Origin: Cyclobacteriaceae bacterium
Lineage (GTDB): Bacteria > Bacteroidota > Bacteroidia > Cytophagales > Cyclobacteriaceae
Assembly: GCA_013141055.1 (NCBI GenBank)
Contig: JABFRS010000001.1
Span: forward strand, 1,612,001-1,676,000
DNA: 64,000 nt
Direction of reading: 5' to 3'
The stretch's first letter is position 1; every line of letters begins with the position of its first letter. The notes beneath the pieces are model-generated. The model was not told the origin of the DNA and made no database searches. It saw only the letters and a list, made by a program, of their open reading frames with translations. Shown here one piece after another: positions 63,546 through 64,000 of the stretch. A program made the translations under genes and the position numbers.

Positions 63546-64000
63546 ATGAACAAAAACAAAACGCTTTCTTCTGTTATCCTTTGGTCGGTCATCTCTGCCG
63601 CTTTCATTGGACCGGGAACCGTAACAACAGCAGCAACCGCCGGATCCCTGTTCCAACTGAATCTTCTGTGGGCTGTGACTTTTGCCACCATCGCATGCAT
63701 AGTTTTACAGGAGGTTTCCGGTCGGCTTACAATTGTGAGTGGGATGACAATGGGTCAGGCATTGACTAAAAAGTATGGAGAGCAGCAAAGTAGTTGGTTG
63801 AAATTTTTACTGGGCGGACCCGTGATTTTGGGATGTGCCGCTTATGAAGCTGGAAATATTCTTGGTGCTGTTTCAGGTTTAAATCTGATGTCGTCTATTG
63901 ATACGAAGATTCTCACGATCATTATCACAGCGGCCAGCGCATTCATCCTCTGGTCTGGGAAACGAAATACAATTGGATGGCTCATGACATTCCTGGTATT
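63546..64000 (+). CDS. Nramp-family divalent metal transporter, partial (3' end outside window)
   Basis: The first 151 codons of a membrane transporter cut by the window edge. TM1 reads AAFIGPGTVTTAATAGSLF and is followed by NLLWAVTFATIACIVLQEVSGRLTIVSG, the start of the Nramp (MntH) fold. In classical Nramp proteins TM1 has Asp-Pro-Gly-Asn, whose Asp and Asn bind the metal; here the same place reads Gly-Pro-Gly-Thr, so the usual two ligands are missing. The start is ATG, 6 nt after the M14 gene. The TM6 Met-Pro-His ligands are not in the window, so I cannot say whether it transports Mn2+ or Fe2+, Mg2+ or something else. Confidence 0.8.
   Translation, partial: MNKNKTLSSVILWSVISAAFIGPGTVTTAATAGSLFQLNLLWAVTFATIACIVLQEVSGRLTIVSGMTMGQALTKKYGEQQSSWLKFLLGGPVILGCAAYEAGNILGAVSGLNLMSSIDTKILTIIITAASAFILWSGKRNTIGWLMTFLV

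Overview
The window looks like chromosomal DNA of a Bacteroidota bacterium, most likely of the order Cytophagales. The signs are a complete SprA (the giant outer-membrane channel of the type IX secretion system), an Oar-like TonB-dependent receptor, a malic enzyme fused to a phosphotransacetylase domain, families seen mainly in this phylum (such as DUF4837), lipoproteins with Bacteroidota-type lipoboxes, weak Shine-Dalgarno sequences, and promoters of the phylum-specific form TTTG-N19-TAnnTTTG. Genes are tightly packed. I see no rRNA, tRNA, CRISPR array, prophage, insertion sequence or plasmid feature. The 5' edge cuts just upstream of dnaK; the 3' edge cuts an Nramp-like transporter gene.

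Layout. 1-7.1 kb: dnaK with a terminator, a 544-nt gap with an 11-bp tandem repeat, an unrecognised 5-TM protein with a large soluble C-terminus, aspartate kinase and an NhaD-type antiporter. 7.1-15.1 kb (minus strand): an outer-membrane protein and a CzcCBA heavy-metal efflux operon with an attached beta-barrel protein, bracketed by two small secreted proteins that resemble each other. 15.3-23.0 kb: coaX, then a run of envelope-biogenesis genes (beta-barrel protein, TPR protein, LptC, a 53-residue membrane protein, a CorC/HlyC protein, a PpiD-like foldase). 23.1-30 kb: DUF493, pterin dehydratase, RsmI, an Lnt-like membrane protein that appears to lack the nitrilase domain, SuhB, an M16 protease and a DUF4837 lipoprotein. 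30-41.6 kb: malic enzyme, ruvA, sprA, gcvH and lipA.

41.6-46.7 kb holds a sugar-1-kinase-like protein, a PLP dehydratase, a nucleotidyltransferase, a FucP/GluP-type sugar symporter and an SMP-30-like protein. Together these look like a sugar uptake and activation locus. 46.7-52.1 kb (minus strand) holds NadR and PnuC (nicotinamide riboside salvage), a GH30 glycosidase, an aldehyde dehydrogenase of the aminomuconate-semialdehyde type and an SDR. Divergent from these, at 52.2-55.9 kb, are 3-hydroxyanthranilate dioxygenase, a DinB protein, kynureninase and kynurenine 3-monooxygenase. The result is a kynurenine-degradation locus beside NAD-salvage genes. 55.9-64 kb: an MltF-like lytic transglycosylase, an Oar-like receptor, an M14 carboxypeptidase and the partial Nramp-like transporter.

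Most of the window is ordinary housekeeping and envelope sequence. The points that stand out are the nitrilase-less Lnt-like protein, the paralogous small proteins flanking the metal-efflux operon, the altered metal-binding motif in the Nramp-like protein, the 11-bp repeat, and the incomplete kynurenine pathway. Functions are assigned by reading motifs in the translated sequence; no database search was possible.
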